Source of the DNA: Burkholderiales bacterium
GTDB lineage: Bacteria > Pseudomonadota > Gammaproteobacteria > Burkholderiales > Burkholderiaceae_C
Direction: 5' to 3'
Length of the DNA stretch: 64,000 nt
Assembly: GCA_016192425.1 (NCBI GenBank)
Contig: JACPUE010000059.1
Span: 1-64,000 of the forward strand
Part shown: one piece after another, positions 33,681 through 43,678 of the stretch
How the letters are laid out: the number at the start of each line of letters is the position of its first letter
How positions within the stretch are numbered: the first letter of the stretch is position 1
Made by a program: the position numbers and the translations under genes
The notes under the pieces: generated by a model
The model's database searches: none
Told to the model about the DNA's origin: nothing
The model's input: only the letters and a program-made list of their open reading frames with translations

Positions 33681-34691
33681 TCAGCGCCCAGCCACCACGC
33701 TCTGCTCGATCGCGCCGCACAGGCTCAGCCCGTCGCGGCCCTTCATGTCGATGCGCAGGGTATCGCCCGGCTGCAGCCAGGGGCTCAGGGTTTTGGCGCC
33801 CTGCAGGGTTTCGATCCAGCGCTTTTCCGCCAGGCAGCCCACGCCCCGGGGCCAGTCACGGCGGCCCTGGGCGTCCTGCACGGGCGGGTTGCTGACGGGG
33901 CCTGCCAGCAGGATGCTGCCTGCGCGTAGCGCGCGCGTGCGGCAGGCCTGGGCGATGAGCTGGCCGAAGTGAAAGCCCATGTCCGGCCCGGCCTCACACA
34001 GGCCCAGCTTGCGGCCGTTGAGCGCCGTTTGCACCGTCAGGTGCACGCGGCCCTGCGCCCAGGCGGGGCCCAGTTCGTCCGGTGTGACGGCCACCGGGCT
34101 GAAGGCGGTGGCCGGGCGGCTGAGCAGCGGGCCCTGGCCGCGTTCGCGCTCCAGCGCCTGCGGGCCGCGCAGCACCACGGCGCTGGCCAGCAGGATCAGG
34201 CGCACGCCATCGAGCGCCTGATCGGCCGTGCTGGCGCGTGCCACATCGCCCGTCACCACGGCCAGCGCGGCGGCGGCGTCGATGTCCATGGCGGCGCTTT
34301 CGGCCACGATGTCCTCGCAGGGGCCTTGCAGCGCATCGCTGGCCAGTTGCTCCACCAGCGGCTCCTGCAGGCTGGGGGCGTGCGCTGCGGCAGCGCCCGC
34401 CTCTTGCGCCAGCTGGGCATGGTGCGGGTAGGCCGATGCCTGCAGGCACTGGTAGGCACGCGGCAGCGGGGCCAGGCATTGATGGGGGTCGAAGGGGAAG
34501 GCGTGACGCGCCCGGCCGGCGTTAAGGCTGTCGTACACATCCTGCAACTGGGGCGACAGAAAGCCCCAGTCGTCCAGTACCTGCTGCAGGCGGTGGGCAA
34601 TGCCGGTGGCGTAGTGGGCGCTGCCCAGGTCGCGCGAGACGACCACCAACTGGCCGTCGCGGGAGCCGTCCTTGAGGGTGGCGAGTTTCAT
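33681..34691 (-). CDS. Fumarylacetoacetate hydrolase family protein
   Basis: A 336-residue FAH-superfamily protein starting MKLATLKDGSRDGQLVVVSRD, the usual opening of the long bacterial FAA hydrolases. The later segments DMGFHFGQLIAQACRTR, LLAGPVSNPPVQDAQGR and PGDTLRIDMKGRDGLS fit the C-terminal catalytic barrel. The family cleaves carbon-carbon bonds of acylpyruvates in aromatic breakdown. ATG 34691 is chosen by family start; the frame runs upstream only as antisense of the DUF3108 gene. Confidence 0.9.
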   Translation of the reverse strand: MKLATLKDGSRDGQLVVVSRDLGSAHYATGIAHRLQQVLDDWGFLSPQLQDVYDSLNAGRARHAFPFDPHQCLAPLPRAYQCLQASAYPHHAQLAQEAGAAAAHAPSLQEPLVEQLASDALQGPCEDIVAESAAMDIDAAAALAVVTGDVARASTADQALDGVRLILLASAVVLRGPQALERERGQGPLLSRPATAFSPVAVTPDELGPAWAQGRVHLTVQTALNGRKLGLCEAGPDMGFHFGQLIAQACRTRALRAGSILLAGPVSNPPVQDAQGRRDWPRGVGCLAEKRWIETLQGAKTLSPWLQPGDTLRIDMKGRDGLSLCGAIEQSVVAGR

Positions 34692-34776
34692 GGTGCGGTG
34701 TGGGGGGAGGGAAGCGCGGGCGATTCTATTGCAGCCGTTCGTAGGGGGATGGCTGTGTAGGTTACGCTTGGGGTTC

Positions 34777-35946
34777 ATGATTCCACGCCGCCCCCTGTTG
34801 TTGCTGTCTGCTGCCGTGCTGGGCCTGCATGCGCTGGTGCTGGGGCTGGCGGCGCATTCGGGGCTGCCTGCGGCGGCCAGCCCTGCGCCCCTGGTGTTCC
34901 ACACGCGCACGGTGGCGCCACCCGCGCCCGAGCCGCCGGCTGCCGCAACGGCTGCGGTCGCGCCGCCGCAGGCCGTTGCCGCGCCCACACCCAAACGCCC
35001 GCGCGCCCCCACTGCGCGCACACCCGCACCGCACGCTCCTGTCGCAGTGGCCGAGGAACCCTTGCCCGAGGTCGGCACGGCGGTGGCGGACGCATCGCAG
35101 GCCCCGGCGCCCGAAGCGGCGGCATCCGAGGCAGCCGTTGTGGCCGAGGCCACGGCCCATGCGGCCTCGGCCCCCGAAGCGCAGGCAGTGCCTGCGCCAC
35201 AGGCCGCTGCTTCAGACAGCGCAGTGCCTGCACCGGCACCCGTACCAGGCATTGCCATTCTTGCGCCGGGTGCAGCGCAGGATGGCGGCACCGCGCAGCG
35301 TGTGCCGGTGCGCCTGCCCGCACCGGCACGGCTGGAGTTTGACGTACAGGGCCAGGCCAAGCATCTGCAGTACAACGCAAGCGCCGAACTGGTCTGGCAG
35401 CATGACGGCCAGCAGTACCAGGCGCGGCAGGAAATCCGCGTGCTGTTCCTGGGCTCGCGCGCGCAGACCAGCGTGGGCGAGATCACGCCGCTGGGCCTGC
35501 AGCCCCGGCGCTTTGGCGACCGCTCGCGCAGCGAGAAGGCGGCGCATTTCGACTTTGCCCAGGGCCAGGTGACTTTCAGCGCCAACAACCCATCGGCGCG
35601 CATTGCACCGGGCGCGCAGGACCGGCTCAGCGTGTTTTTGCAGCTCAGCGCCATGCTGGCCGCCGCGCCCCAGGCCTACCCGGTGGGCACGCGCATCCAG
35701 GTGCCCACGGTGAGTTCGCATGCGGCCGACCTGTGGACGTTCACCATCGAGCGCGAGGAGACCCTGAACCTGCCGCTGGGCCGCGTGCGTGCGGTGGCGC
35801 TGCAGCGCCTGCCCGTGCGCGACTACGACCAGAAGGCCCAGGTCTGGCTGGCCCCGGAGCTGGACTATCTGCCCGTACGCATCCGCATCACCCAGGCCAA
35901 CGGCGACTTTGCCGAGCTGAACCTGCGCAGCCGCGAGGCGCCTTGA
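34777..35946 (+). CDS. DUF3108 domain-containing protein with Ala/Pro-rich linker
   Basis: A 389-residue envelope protein: a short N-terminal membrane anchor (about residues 5-25), a long Ala/Pro-rich, poorly ordered linker (about 35-175) and a C-terminal DUF3108 domain (about 185-385; TLNLPLGRVRAVALQR is characteristic). The architecture resembles TonB-like proteins that span the periplasm, but the C-terminal domain differs. Function unknown. It is divergent from the FAA hydrolase gene. Confidence 0.85.
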   Translation: MIPRRPLLLLSAAVLGLHALVLGLAAHSGLPAAASPAPLVFHTRTVAPPAPEPPAAATAAVAPPQAVAAPTPKRPRAPTARTPAPHAPVAVAEEPLPEVGTAVADASQAPAPEAAASEAAVVAEATAHAASAPEAQAVPAPQAAASDSAVPAPAPVPGIAILAPGAAQDGGTAQRVPVRLPAPARLEFDVQGQAKHLQYNASAELVWQHDGQQYQARQEIRVLFLGSRAQTSVGEITPLGLQPRRFGDRSRSEKAAHFDFAQGQVTFSANNPSARIAPGAQDRLSVFLQLSAMLAAAPQAYPVGTRIQVPTVSSHAADLWTFTIEREETLNLPLGRVRAVALQRLPVRDYDQKAQVWLAPELDYLPVRIRITQANGDFAELNLRSREAP

Positions 35947-35996
35947 AAAACCACGGCCTGCGTGCACGCCAATGCAGTTCGTGGAATACTGGCAGC

Positions 35997-36022
35997 GCAG
36001 CCCCTTGAACTTTGGGGGCTGC
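35997..36022 (+). promoter_or_regulatory. Hairpin in the leader of the DUF3567 gene
   Basis: GCAGCCCC and GGGGCTGC form an 8-bp perfect stem with a ten-base loop, 50 bases after the DUF3108 stop and 41 bases before the next start. It may end the upstream transcript or form part of the DUF3567 leader; no T-run follows. Confidence 0.35.
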
Positions 36023-36063
36023 ACAGCCATCTCATCCAGGAACGCCAATCAGGGAGAACTCAC

Positions 36064-36354
36064 ATGCACATGCTCTACGATTCGGATTCCTTCGTGGTAG
36101 TCCACATGCTGGCCGAAACGGGCCTGTCCGTAGCGGGCAACGACACCACGCCCCCCGAGCCCCAACTCGTGCGCCACGGCTTCGAGATCGTGGACAAGCG
36201 CAGCGGCAAGGAGGTCTATCTGGACGGCTCCTGGGCCGAGATGTTCCAGCAACAGATCCAGGCCTGGCAGCGCGAGGCCCCCACCCAGGAAGAGGTGGAG
36301 GACACCCTGGATCGCTACACCGGGCTGGCGCAGAACCCGGTGGTGGTGCACTGA
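36064..36354 (+). CDS. DUF3567 domain-containing protein
   Basis: A 96-residue cytoplasmic protein starting MHMLYDSDSFVVVHML, the typical DUF3567 opening; the family is common in betaproteobacteria and lacks an assigned role. It has an acidic C-terminal half with a helix (EEVEDTLDRYTGLAQ). AGGGAG at 36051-36056 precedes ATG 36064 by seven bases. It converges with the hemerythrin gene across repeat copy F. Confidence 0.88.
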   Translation: MHMLYDSDSFVVVHMLAETGLSVAGNDTTPPEPQLVRHGFEIVDKRSGKEVYLDGSWAEMFQQQIQAWQREAPTQEEVEDTLDRYTGLAQNPVVVH

Positions 36355-36360
36355 GCTTTT

Positions 36361-36416
36361 TTGGGCTCCAGCGCCCATTCCACGGGCGCCAACAGCTACT
36401 GATTCAATAGCAAAAC
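36361..36416 (-). repeat. Dispersed ATAGC-core repeat, copy F
   Basis: Read on the minus strand it follows the hemerythrin gene stop by about seven bases: TTGCTATTGAATCAGTAGC, then GGCGCCCG, GGGCGCTGGAGCCC and a run of A. It lies between two converging genes and could serve as their common transcript end. Confidence 0.6.
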
Positions 36417-36423
36417 AGGGCCT

Positions 36424-36975
36424 TCAATCCGCCGCCCCACGGCGCCGCCGCATCTCGGCCCCCATGGCCTGCAGCGCCGCCGGTGCCAGCAGCGCCCGGG
36501 CGGCGGGGTACACCAGGTCTTCCTCGGTGCGGATGTGGGCGCCGTAGCCGCTGGCAAAGCGCTCGAACAGGGCTTCGTCTTCGGGGGTGAAAGCATCGAT
36601 CTGGCCCTGCGCCAGAGCCTGCAGGCGCTCGCGCGCGGCCTGCCAGTGGGTGTGCATGGCCTGGTGGTCGGCCTGCAGCTGGTGCACGGCGGCGCGCACC
36701 TCGGGGGTGCCGTTGTCCAGCAGGGGCGGAAAGACGTGCTTCTCCTCGTCCTCGTGGTGCAGCGGCGCGGCGATGTCGAAGTAGCGCAGCACGTCGCGCG
36801 CGGCCTGGCGCGCCGATGCGTCGCAACCATCGGTGTGCAGGTAGGCAGTCAGCCGATCCAGCAGGCCCAGGGTGCGCTGCACGCGCTCGTGGCAGGCTTC
36901 CAGCATTTCAAACGGTGTGTCAAAGCCCACGGCGGGGGCGCCAAAGCCGGGCAAGGGGGTGCGCTGTGCGGCCAT
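36424..36975 (-). CDS. Hemerythrin HHE domain protein
   Basis: A 183-residue four-helix protein. The metal ligands fall in ACHERVQRTL, APLHHEDEEKHVFPPLL, LQADHQAMHTHW and HIRTEEDLVYPAARALL, the pattern of the HHE di-iron family, which binds oxygen or nitric oxide or repairs iron-sulfur centres. ATG 36975 follows the stop of the upstream gene by four bases; a longer start at 37002 overlaps it. It is the last gene of the nrdJ-nnrS string, which fits an oxygen/NO-stress role. Confidence 0.88.
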   Translation of the reverse strand: MAAQRTPLPGFGAPAVGFDTPFEMLEACHERVQRTLGLLDRLTAYLHTDGCDASARQAARDVLRYFDIAAPLHHEDEEKHVFPPLLDNGTPEVRAAVHQLQADHQAMHTHWQAARERLQALAQGQIDAFTPEDEALFERFASGYGAHIRTEEDLVYPAARALLAPAALQAMGAEMRRRRGAAD

Positions 36976-36979
36976 GGCG

Positions 36980-37384
36980 TCACCCGAAATGCACCGGCTC
37001 ACCCTGCCGGTTGAAGGGGATGAAGGACCCCAGCATGCCCTGCTTGATGGCTTCGACCATGTGCTGCAGGGGCTTCTCGGCCTCTTCGCTGGTGGGCACG
37101 TGGTTCAGCGTGCCGGACATGGCCGCCACAAAGACGATCACCCATTCCTGGCCGAACTGCTGCGACTCCTGCGCCAGGGCGTCGAAGCTGGCGATCTCGG
37201 CAGGCAGCTTGTCCACGCACATGCGCGGTACCAGCGCACCGCCGTGGCCCGCCGCAAAGGCCGCGCGCTGCTCGGCCGTGGCGTCATCGGGCAACTCGAC
37301 CCCGGTGAACACGAACAGCAGGCGCTGGGGTTCGGGTTGGGCATGCGCTGCGCGCAGCAAGTCGTCAAAGCAGGTGATTTCCAT
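36980..37384 (-). CDS. Conserved hypothetical protein of the nrdJ operon
   Basis: A 134-residue soluble protein with no motif I can assign. It has a compact alpha-beta pattern (QRLLFVFTGVELPDDAT, EWVIVFVAAMSGTL) and contains one Cys. I recall homologues in Comamonadaceae labelled after the ribonucleotide reductase next to which they lie, but nothing in the sequence resembles a reductase. ATG 37384 is 26 bases after the nitroreductase gene, and it is followed by hemerythrin. Confidence 0.75.
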   Translation of the reverse strand: MEITCFDDLLRAAHAQPEPQRLLFVFTGVELPDDATAEQRAAFAAGHGGALVPRMCVDKLPAEIASFDALAQESQQFGQEWVIVFVAAMSGTLNHVPTSEEAEKPLQHMVEAIKQGMLGSFIPFNRQGEPVHFG

Positions 37385-37410
37385 GGCGGGGTTCCGTTGT
37401 GGGGTGGTGG

Positions 37411-38046
37411 TCAGGGGGCCTTGGGCGCATCGTGCCCAGGCACCCATGTTTGCAAAAAATCGTCGGTCTGCGGGCGTACCCGCGCGCCCTTGCGTGCCAG
37501 CACGGTGCCCAGGCTCACGCAGCACAACGCATGTTCTTGCGGCCCCAGGCCCAGCAGGCTGCGCAGGGCGGCCGATTGCATGGCCTTGCCGCTGGTGAGC
37601 GCCGAGCCAAAGCCCAGCGCAGTGGCCATGAGCAGCACATTCTGCACGGCGCAGCCCGCGCTGAGGATGCGCTCGTGCAAGCCAATGCCGGCATCGCCCT
37701 TGGCGCCATCGACCACCAGCACCAGCAGCTCGGGGGCGCGGAAGGCTTTTTCACTGGCCTGCGCACACTGCTCGGCGCTGGCCTGGGGGTCGCGCTCGCG
37801 CAGTGCTGCGGCAAAGGCTTCGGCCAGCAGGTGCCGCTGCGCGGGCAGCACGCGCACCAGGCGCCAGGGCAGCAGCTGCCCGTGGTCCGGCGCGTGCGCC
37901 GCCGCGCCCGCAATGGCGCGCAACTGCGCTTCGTCCGGCCCGGGCGCACCCAGGCGCTTGGGCAGCACCGTCTGGCGCGCCTGCATCAGCGCTGCGGCCA
38001 TTGCGGGCAGATCCGCAGGGGTGGGGGATGGGGTGGAGGATTCCAT
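37411..38046 (-). CDS. Nitroreductase family protein
   Basis: A 211-residue FMN-dependent oxidoreductase of the YdjA/TdcB-like nitroreductase group: RQTVLPKRLGAPGPDEAQL near the N-terminus gives the FMN phosphate site, HAPDHGQLLPWR is the usual second motif and SAGCAVQNVLLMATALGFGS the helix packing on FMN. Acts in the cytoplasm on quinones or nitro compounds. It lies 15 bases after nnrS in a minus-strand operon. Confidence 0.9.
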   Translation of the reverse strand: MESSTPSPTPADLPAMAAALMQARQTVLPKRLGAPGPDEAQLRAIAGAAAHAPDHGQLLPWRLVRVLPAQRHLLAEAFAAALRERDPQASAEQCAQASEKAFRAPELLVLVVDGAKGDAGIGLHERILSAGCAVQNVLLMATALGFGSALTSGKAMQSAALRSLLGLGPQEHALCCVSLGTVLARKGARVRPQTDDFLQTWVPGHDAPKAP

Positions 38047-38061
38047 GCGCAGAAACGGTTT

Positions 38062-39381
38062 TCAGCCCGGTCGGCCATCGGGCCGCACGCGCCCATACCA
38101 GGAACCCAGGCGCACGCCCCACACGGCCGCCACGGCAGCCCACAGCAGCGCGGCGCCCAGCAGCAGCGCCGTGGACAGGCGGCCGGGCACGCTGGCCGCA
38201 ATGCGCAGCAGTGTTGCCAGTTGCAGCAGCCAGAACAAGGACCAGGCCACGGCGTCGGCCACCTGGGCACGGCCGCTGTGCCCGCAGGACACGCGCGTGA
38301 CCATGGCCAGCATCAGCGAGCCCAGGCAGCCCATGGTGAGCGCGTGCAGCGCGCCCAGGCCCAATGCAGGCATACCCTCAATCAGGGCCAGGCCGCGCGC
38401 CAGCCCGGCCAGCACCAGGGCCACGCCCAGCCACAGGAAACCGATGTGCAGCATGGCCATCATGCGGTTGCGCAGGCTCTGGGTCAGGCTCCAGAGGCGC
38501 GCAATCCACAGCAGCGCGCCGCCTGCACCCAGTTGCCACAGCGCGTGCGCCCATTGCATGGCGCTGTGATTGCCGGGCACCCAGGCCTCAAGCCACAGGG
38601 CCAGCACCTCGCCCACGGCAGCGCCCCACATCAGCCACAGCAGCCAGAAGGCGTAGCGCCCTTCGATGAAGGGCATGGCGTGCGAGGTGAAGAACGGAAT
38701 CATGCGGTGCGCCGCCGTGACGAACACCACCACCATGCAGCCCCACAGCGCCGACAGCACGCAGGTGCGTGCCACATCCCAGGCCTGCAATCCAGCCGCC
38801 GCCAGCAGGCCTACCAGGCACAGCAGGCCCCAGCCCAGGGCCAGGCCCACGGCGCGCGGGTGCAGTTGGTCGGTCTCGCGGCTGCGCAGCAGCATGCGCC
38901 AGAAGTGGGCCGCCATCCAGGCCAGCCCGGCGGCTGCCAGCAGTACGCCGCCCAGGGCCAGGGTTTCGCTGGCCAGGGCACCTGCCAGCCACAGCAGCCA
39001 ACCCAGCGCCTGCAGCAGCAGCGCGGGGCGCAGCGCGGCCAGCGGCGGCGGCTCCACGCGCAACCATTTGGGCGCGGCGGTGAACAGGAAACCCGCAAAG
39101 AACAAGGGCATGAAGCCGTACACCATGGCGGCTGCATGCCCCACCGAGGGGGGCAGCGCCGCAGGCAGGGCGGGCACCAGGCCTGCCTGCGCGGCCTGCA
39201 CGAGCGCCCACCAGGCGCCAGAGGCCACGAGCAGCACCATGGCCAGGAAGAACCCCAGCCGGTGCGGTGCCAGCATGAGGTGGCGCGGGCGCCAGCGGCG
39301 GTCCAGCCGCGCCAGCGCCTCGGGAGACGGCTTGCCCGCTACCGGCCGCAGGGGCAGGATGGGGTGTTTGGGGTCACCCAC
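38062..39381 (-). CDS. nnrS: NnrS family protein
   Basis: A 439-residue inner-membrane protein with about twelve helices, of the NnrS heme/copper protein family associated with denitrification and relief of nitric-oxide stress. [20 protein letters not shown] and [20 protein letters not shown] are family-typical, and several His residues in membrane segments may bind heme. The start is GTG 39381, overlapping the nrdJ stop by eight bases with GGGAAG just before it. Its presence fits the nitrate reductase locus further along the same strand. Confidence 0.92.
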   Translation of the reverse strand: MGDPKHPILPLRPVAGKPSPEALARLDRRWRPRHLMLAPHRLGFFLAMVLLVASGAWWALVQAAQAGLVPALPAALPPSVGHAAAMVYGFMPLFFAGFLFTAAPKWLRVEPPPLAALRPALLLQALGWLLWLAGALASETLALGGVLLAAAGLAWMAAHFWRMLLRSRETDQLHPRAVGLALGWGLLCLVGLLAAAGLQAWDVARTCVLSALWGCMVVVFVTAAHRMIPFFTSHAMPFIEGRYAFWLLWLMWGAAVGEVLALWLEAWVPGNHSAMQWAHALWQLGAGGALLWIARLWSLTQSLRNRMMAMLHIGFLWLGVALVLAGLARGLALIEGMPALGLGALHALTMGCLGSLMLAMVTRVSCGHSGRAQVADAVAWSLFWLLQLATLLRIAASVPGRLSTALLLGAALLWAAVAAVWGVRLGSWYGRVRPDGRPG

Positions 39382-41818
39382 AGCTTCCCATGTGCCCGCA
39401 CTGGGTGCAGAGGTCGCAGCCGTCCTTGCGGATCATGGCGTGCGCGCCGCACTCCGGGCACTTCTTGCCGGCGAGCACCGGCATCTGGCTGCCCTGGGCT
39501 GCAGTAGCTCCACCGCTGTCCTGCTCGATGGCGCTGTGCTGCTGGCGCGCGCGGCGGGCCAGGATGTTCTGGATGGCGTAGGCAATGGCGGCCACTTCGG
39601 AGTCATGCCACTTGGGCACATGGGTGCCGTCGCTCTTCTGGTAGGTGCCCAGGCGCACCGGGCCACGGTCCCAGGCCACCTTGCGCATGTCGGACAGGGC
39701 GCGCTCCAGGAAGCCGCCGCGTGCCGCCAGCGACAGCAGGCGCATGCTGGACGTGACCCACTGCTGCGATTCGCCGCTCTGGCCCACGGGCATGAAGAAC
39801 TCGATGGCGCGATCCACCGTGCCCGTGCCCTCGGCGTTTGGCACCGGCAGGAAGGAGACGATGAGGTACAGGCGCTTCTGGCCTTCCTGCGTCCAGTACT
39901 CGACCTTCTCGGCCACGGCAGACAAGGCGCCGTTGGGGCGGCTTTCGATCACCGTGCGCATCGGGTCGATGGGTGTGGCTTCGGGCGTTGCCGCTTCATT
40001 TTTTGCAGGCTCGGGGGCAGCATGGGTCTCCAGCACCGCGCCCAGGATGTTGTTGGGCCGGTAGGTCGCCAGGCCCTTGAGGTGCGCACGCCAGGCCTGC
40101 AGGTACAGGCCCTTGAAGTCGTCGTAAGGGTAGTCGGCCGGGATGTTCACGGTCTTGGAGATGGCCGTGTCCACATAGGGCTGCACCACCTCCATCATGG
40201 CGATGTGGTCCTGGGCGGACATTTCGAGTGCCGAGACAAAGTACTCGGGCAGCTTGTCCACGTCGCCGCCCAGTTCGCGGTACAGGCGCCAGGAATGGTC
40301 TTCCACGGCGTACTCGGCCATGCTGCCGTCGGCCTCGCGCTTCTTGCGCTTGTACATCCAGGAGAACGGCGGTTCGATGCCGTTGGAGGCGTTGTCGGCA
40401 AAGGCCAGGCTGACCGTGCCGGTGGGCGCGATGGACAGCAGGTGGCTGTTGCGGATGCCGTGCGCGCGGATCTTCTTCTTGATGTCTGCGGGCAGGCGGC
40501 TGGCAAAGGTGCCTTCCTTGAGGTAGCCGTCGGCATCGAACTTGGGGAAGGCCCCCTTCTCGCGCGCCAGTTCGACCGATGCGGAATACGCCGCATCGCG
40601 CATACCTTCGGCAATGCGCGTGGCCATGGCGCGGCCCTCGGCGCTGTCGTAGCGCAGGCACATCATGGCCAGGGTGTTGCCCATGCCCGTGAATCCCACG
40701 CCGATGCGGCGCTTGGCCTTGGCTTCGGCGTCCTGCTGCGGCAGGGGCCAGAAGGTCACGTCGAGCACGTTGTCCAGCGCACGCACCTGGATGGCCACCG
40801 ACTTGGCGAAGGCCTCGAAGTCGAACACCGGCACGCCATCAAAACCAAAGGGGTTGCGCACGAAGCGCGTGAGGATGATGGGCCCCAGGTCGCAGCAGCC
40901 ATACGACGGCAGCGGCTGCTCGCCACAGGGGTTGGTGGCCGAAATGGTTTCGCAGTAGTTGAGGTTGTTGTCGCGGTTGATGTGGTCCAGGAACAGAATG
41001 CCCGGCTCGGCGAAGTCGTAGGTGGACTTCATGATGGTGTCCCACAGCGCGCGCGCGGGCAGGCACTGGTACACCCACAGGCCGTCGGCGCGCTGGTAGG
41101 CGCCCTGCTCCATGACGGCAGCGCCGGGCTTGGCGCGGTGCACCAGCTCCCAGGGCTGGTCGTCCAGCACGGCCTGGATGAAGGCGTCGCTCACGCCGAC
41201 GGACACGTTGAAATTGTTCCAGCGGCCCGGCGTGCGCTTGGCGGTGATGAAGTCGTGCACGTCCGGGTGGTCGATGCGCAGCACGCCCATTTGCGCGCCA
41301 CGGCGCGCACCGGCGCTCTCCACCGTGGAGCAGGACTGGTCGAACACGTTGATGTAGCTGCACGGGCCCGAGGCCATGGAGTGCGTGCCCTTGACCTCGG
41401 CGCCGCGCGGGCGGATGCGCGAGAAGTCATAGCCCACGCCGCCGCCGCGGCGCATGGTTTCGGCGGCCTCGCGCAGGGCTTCGTAGATGCCGGGGAAGCC
41501 CTCGTCGTCCGCGCCCTGGATGCAGTCGCCCACGGGCTGGACAAAGCAGTTGATCAACGTGGCCTGGATATCCGTGCCCGCTGCGCTCATGATGCGGCCC
41601 GCACCGATGGCGCCGGCATGCAGGTTGGCCAGGAACAGGGCTTCGTATTTTTCCTGGTTGGCTGGTTTTTCCACCGAAGCCAGCGCGCGTGCCACGCGCC
41701 GGAACAGGTCTTCGGCGCTGGTTTCACCCGCCTTGAGGTATTTTTCCTTCAGCACATCCAGGCTGATGGGCTGCGTGGCCGTCACATCCTGTGCACGGCC
41801 CAGGTTTTCTCGCTTCAT
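39374..41818 (-). CDS. nrdJ: Adenosylcobalamin-dependent ribonucleoside-diphosphate reductase (class II)
   Basis: An 814-residue class II ribonucleotide reductase, which makes deoxyribonucleotides without oxygen. [14 protein letters not shown] and [20 protein letters not shown] carry the redox and radical cysteines, [18 protein letters not shown] is family-specific, and the C-terminus has a zinc-ribbon with CPECGAHAM and [17 protein letters not shown] 41818 is chosen over an upstream start because of the family opening. It heads the nnrS-nitroreductase-hemerythrin operon, linking DNA synthesis to low-oxygen growth. No cobalamin riboswitch was recognised upstream. Confidence 0.95.
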   Translation of the reverse strand: MKRENLGRAQDVTATQPISLDVLKEKYLKAGETSAEDLFRRVARALASVEKPANQEKYEALFLANLHAGAIGAGRIMSAAGTDIQATLINCFVQPVGDCIQGADDEGFPGIYEALREAAETMRRGGGVGYDFSRIRPRGAEVKGTHSMASGPCSYINVFDQSCSTVESAGARRGAQMGVLRIDHPDVHDFITAKRTPGRWNNFNVSVGVSDAFIQAVLDDQPWELVHRAKPGAAVMEQGAYQRADGLWVYQCLPARALWDTIMKSTYDFAEPGILFLDHINRDNNLNYCETISATNPCGEQPLPSYGCCDLGPIILTRFVRNPFGFDGVPVFDFEAFAKSVAIQVRALDNVLDVTFWPLPQQDAEAKAKRRIGVGFTGMGNTLAMMCLRYDSAEGRAMATRIAEGMRDAAYSASVELAREKGAFPKFDADGYLKEGTFASRLPADIKKKIRAHGIRNSHLLSIAPTGTVSLAFADNASNGIEPPFSWMYKRKKREADGSMAEYAVEDHSWRLYRELGGDVDKLPEYFVSALEMSAQDHIAMMEVVQPYVDTAISKTVNIPADYPYDDFKGLYLQAWRAHLKGLATYRPNNILGAVLETHAAPEPAKNEAATPEATPIDPMRTVIESRPNGALSAVAEKVEYWTQEGQKRLYLIVSFLPVPNAEGTGTVDRAIEFFMPVGQSGESQQWVTSSMRLLSLAARGGFLERALSDMRKVAWDRGPVRLGTYQKSDGTHVPKWHDSEVAAIAYAIQNILARRARQQHSAIEQDSGGATAAQGSQMPVLAGKKCPECGAHAMIRKDGCDLCTQCGHMGSCG

Positions 41819-42047
41819 GGTGTGGGTTTCCGTTGGTGGTGCTGGGGCTGGTGATCCCGGTTGCCGCAAGGCCCGGGAAAACGACGCCGCCCAAGAACAG
41901 GGACGGCGCAAGGGTGGCAGTTTAGCGAGTTGGGGACGCCGGGTTTTGCGGGTTTTCCTGCGCTCCCCCGGTAAGCCGCGCCAAGGCTTGCTTCGTGCGA
42001 TTGTAATATTTTGTTACCGCGCTGATGACCCAACGCAAGACCGGGTT

Positions 42048-42728
42048 TTACTCATCGACCAGTACCTGCCCGTCGTGTTCGACGTAGGGATGGTAAGGAC
42101 CGGTACCGCTGGAGGTGGCCCGCGATGCGGGCACGAAACCGCCCGTGCGCACATCGAACACATGGACTTCCCCGTCCTCGATCACATAGTGCCAGCCGTG
42201 CAGGGTGATACTGCCTTCTTCGACGCGCCGGCGCACCATGGGATAGTCCATCAGCCGCTCCAGCTGCAACACCACGGCGCGCTGCTCGGTGCGGCACAGG
42301 GCTTCGGGGCCCGGCATCACAGGCAGGATGGCTTCGCGGCCCAGTTCGAGCCAGCGCCGCAGGTTTTGCGCCTCGGGCGGCACTTCGCCATACAGCGTCT
42401 TGATGGCACCGCAGTGGCTGTGCCCGCAGACGACGATGCGGCTGACCTGCAGGCTGAGCACCGCAAACTCGATCGCGGCAGCCGTGCCATGCAAGCCGTA
42501 GGAACCGTCGTAGGGCGGCACAAAGGCGCCCACGTTGCGCACGATGAACAGCTCACCGGGCCCCGCCCCAGTCAGCAGGTAGGGGACGAGGCGCGAGTCC
42601 GAACAGCCGATGAACAAGGTGGTCGGGCGCTGCCCCTCTTCCACCAGGGTCTTGAACTGCTCCCGGTACTGCGGAAACGCGTCCTCATTGAAGCGGCGCA
42701 GGCGCGCCAGCAGTTCGTCGTCGGGCAT
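42048..42728 (-). CDS. Beta-class carbonic anhydrase
   Basis: A 226-residue zinc enzyme that interconverts carbon dioxide and bicarbonate. Zinc ligands are Cys42 (IGCSDSRL, with the Asp44-Arg46 dyad), His103 and Cys106 (CGHSHCGAI). The length is typical. It is cytoplasmic. The gene lies 20 bases after the PpiC-like gene, on the nitrate reductase strand, so it may be read from the nar transcript; no functional link is proven. Confidence 0.95.
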   Translation of the reverse strand: MPDDELLARLRRFNEDAFPQYREQFKTLVEEGQRPTTLFIGCSDSRLVPYLLTGAGPGELFIVRNVGAFVPPYDGSYGLHGTAAAIEFAVLSLQVSRIVVCGHSHCGAIKTLYGEVPPEAQNLRRWLELGREAILPVMPGPEALCRTEQRAVVLQLERLMDYPMVRRRVEEGSITLHGWHYVIEDGEVHVFDVRTGGFVPASRATSSGTGPYHPYVEHDGQVLVDE

Positions 42729-42748
42729 GGCCGAACCTTCGTCGGCGC

Positions 42749-43651
42749 CTATTGCACCAGCGGGGTTTCGGCGCCTTCGATGTCCACGCCTTCGAGCACG
42801 GCAGACCCCGCCAGCAGTTGCAGGTACTGGCGCAGGGCGTTGGTCCAGGTCTGCTGGCGCAGCGTCAGGGCCACAGCCCCCCGAACCTGTTCAAAGGTAG
42901 GCTGCTGTCCCGCTTCGCGCTCCAGCACTTCCACCACATGCAGGCCAAAGCGGCTGTGCACCAGGCGCGAGAGCACGCCGATTTCAGCGCCGCCGAAGAC
43001 TTCACGGGCAAACTCCGGGGCGCAGTCCGCCCGGGTGAGCCAGCCGAGCTCGCCGCCCTCGCCGCCGCTGGGGCAGTTGGACCACTTGGCCGCTGCAGCG
43101 CGGAAGGTCTCGCCGCCGTCGTTGGCGCAGCGCAGTTCCAGCAGCAGGGCTTCGGCCCGCAGGCGCAGTTGCTTGACATCCACGCCAGGGGTCACGGCAA
43201 ACAGCACATGGCGCATGCGCGCACGCTCGCCCTGCATGTACTGCGAGGGGTGGGCCTCGTGGTAGCGGCGGCAGGCTTCGTCCGATGGCTCGGGCACCTG
43301 CAGCTCGCGCTCCAGCAATTGTTCCATGGCGGCGGCGGCGGCCGCACTGGTGGAGCCATCGGTGCCGGGCACATCATCCGCTGACAGCAAGCCTGCCTGC
43401 TGCGCAGCCTGGCGCAGCAGCTCGGTGCAGGCGCGCTGGCGCAGGCTCTGCTCGTCCAGCAAGTCGCCTGCGGCATGCAGCGCCACGCCATTGACCCGGG
43501 CCACCGGCCCTTGCGGCTGCGCTGCCGGGGCGGCAGGCGCCGCCACGCTGGCGGCCAGGGCCTCAAATTGCGCCTGCTGCTCGGGTGTCAGCAACTTTGC
43601 AGGCTCCGGGGTGCCTGCACAACCGCAGCCACCGCTTCCACATCCACTCAT
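42749..43651 (-). CDS. Peptidylprolyl isomerase (parvulin/PpiC type) of the nar locus
   Basis: A 300-residue protein with a Cys/Gly-rich start (MSGCGSGGCGCAG), a central helical chaperone-like region and a parvulin domain (about 160-260; RMRHVLFAVTPGV, CPSGGEGGELGWLTRADCAP, HSRFGLHVVEVLERE). No signal peptide, so cytoplasmic, like the NifM type. It is 27 bases after narI and commonly accompanies nar operons in betaproteobacteria, where it may help fold or assemble the reductase. Confidence 0.9.
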   Translation of the reverse strand: MSGCGSGGCGCAGTPEPAKLLTPEQQAQFEALAASVAAPAAPAAQPQGPVARVNGVALHAAGDLLDEQSLRQRACTELLRQAAQQAGLLSADDVPGTDGSTSAAAAAAMEQLLERELQVPEPSDEACRRYHEAHPSQYMQGERARMRHVLFAVTPGVDVKQLRLRAEALLLELRCANDGGETFRAAAAKWSNCPSGGEGGELGWLTRADCAPEFAREVFGGAEIGVLSRLVHSRFGLHVVEVLEREAGQQPTFEQVRGAVALTLRQQTWTNALRQYLQLLAGSAVLEGVDIEGAETPLVQ

Positions 43652-43678
43652 GGGGTTCTCCTTGCTGGGGGACGGGCT

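Noticed and set aside
38666-41854. A 1062-codon plus-strand frame over nrdJ and nnrS
   Set aside because: Antisense to conserved genes; no domain recognisable.
41819-42047. Possible cobalamin riboswitch or NrdR box upstream of nrdJ
   Set aside because: No B12-box-like sequence and no convincing NrdR box was found in either orientation; only an AT-rich stretch with weak symmetry near 42003-42020 is present.
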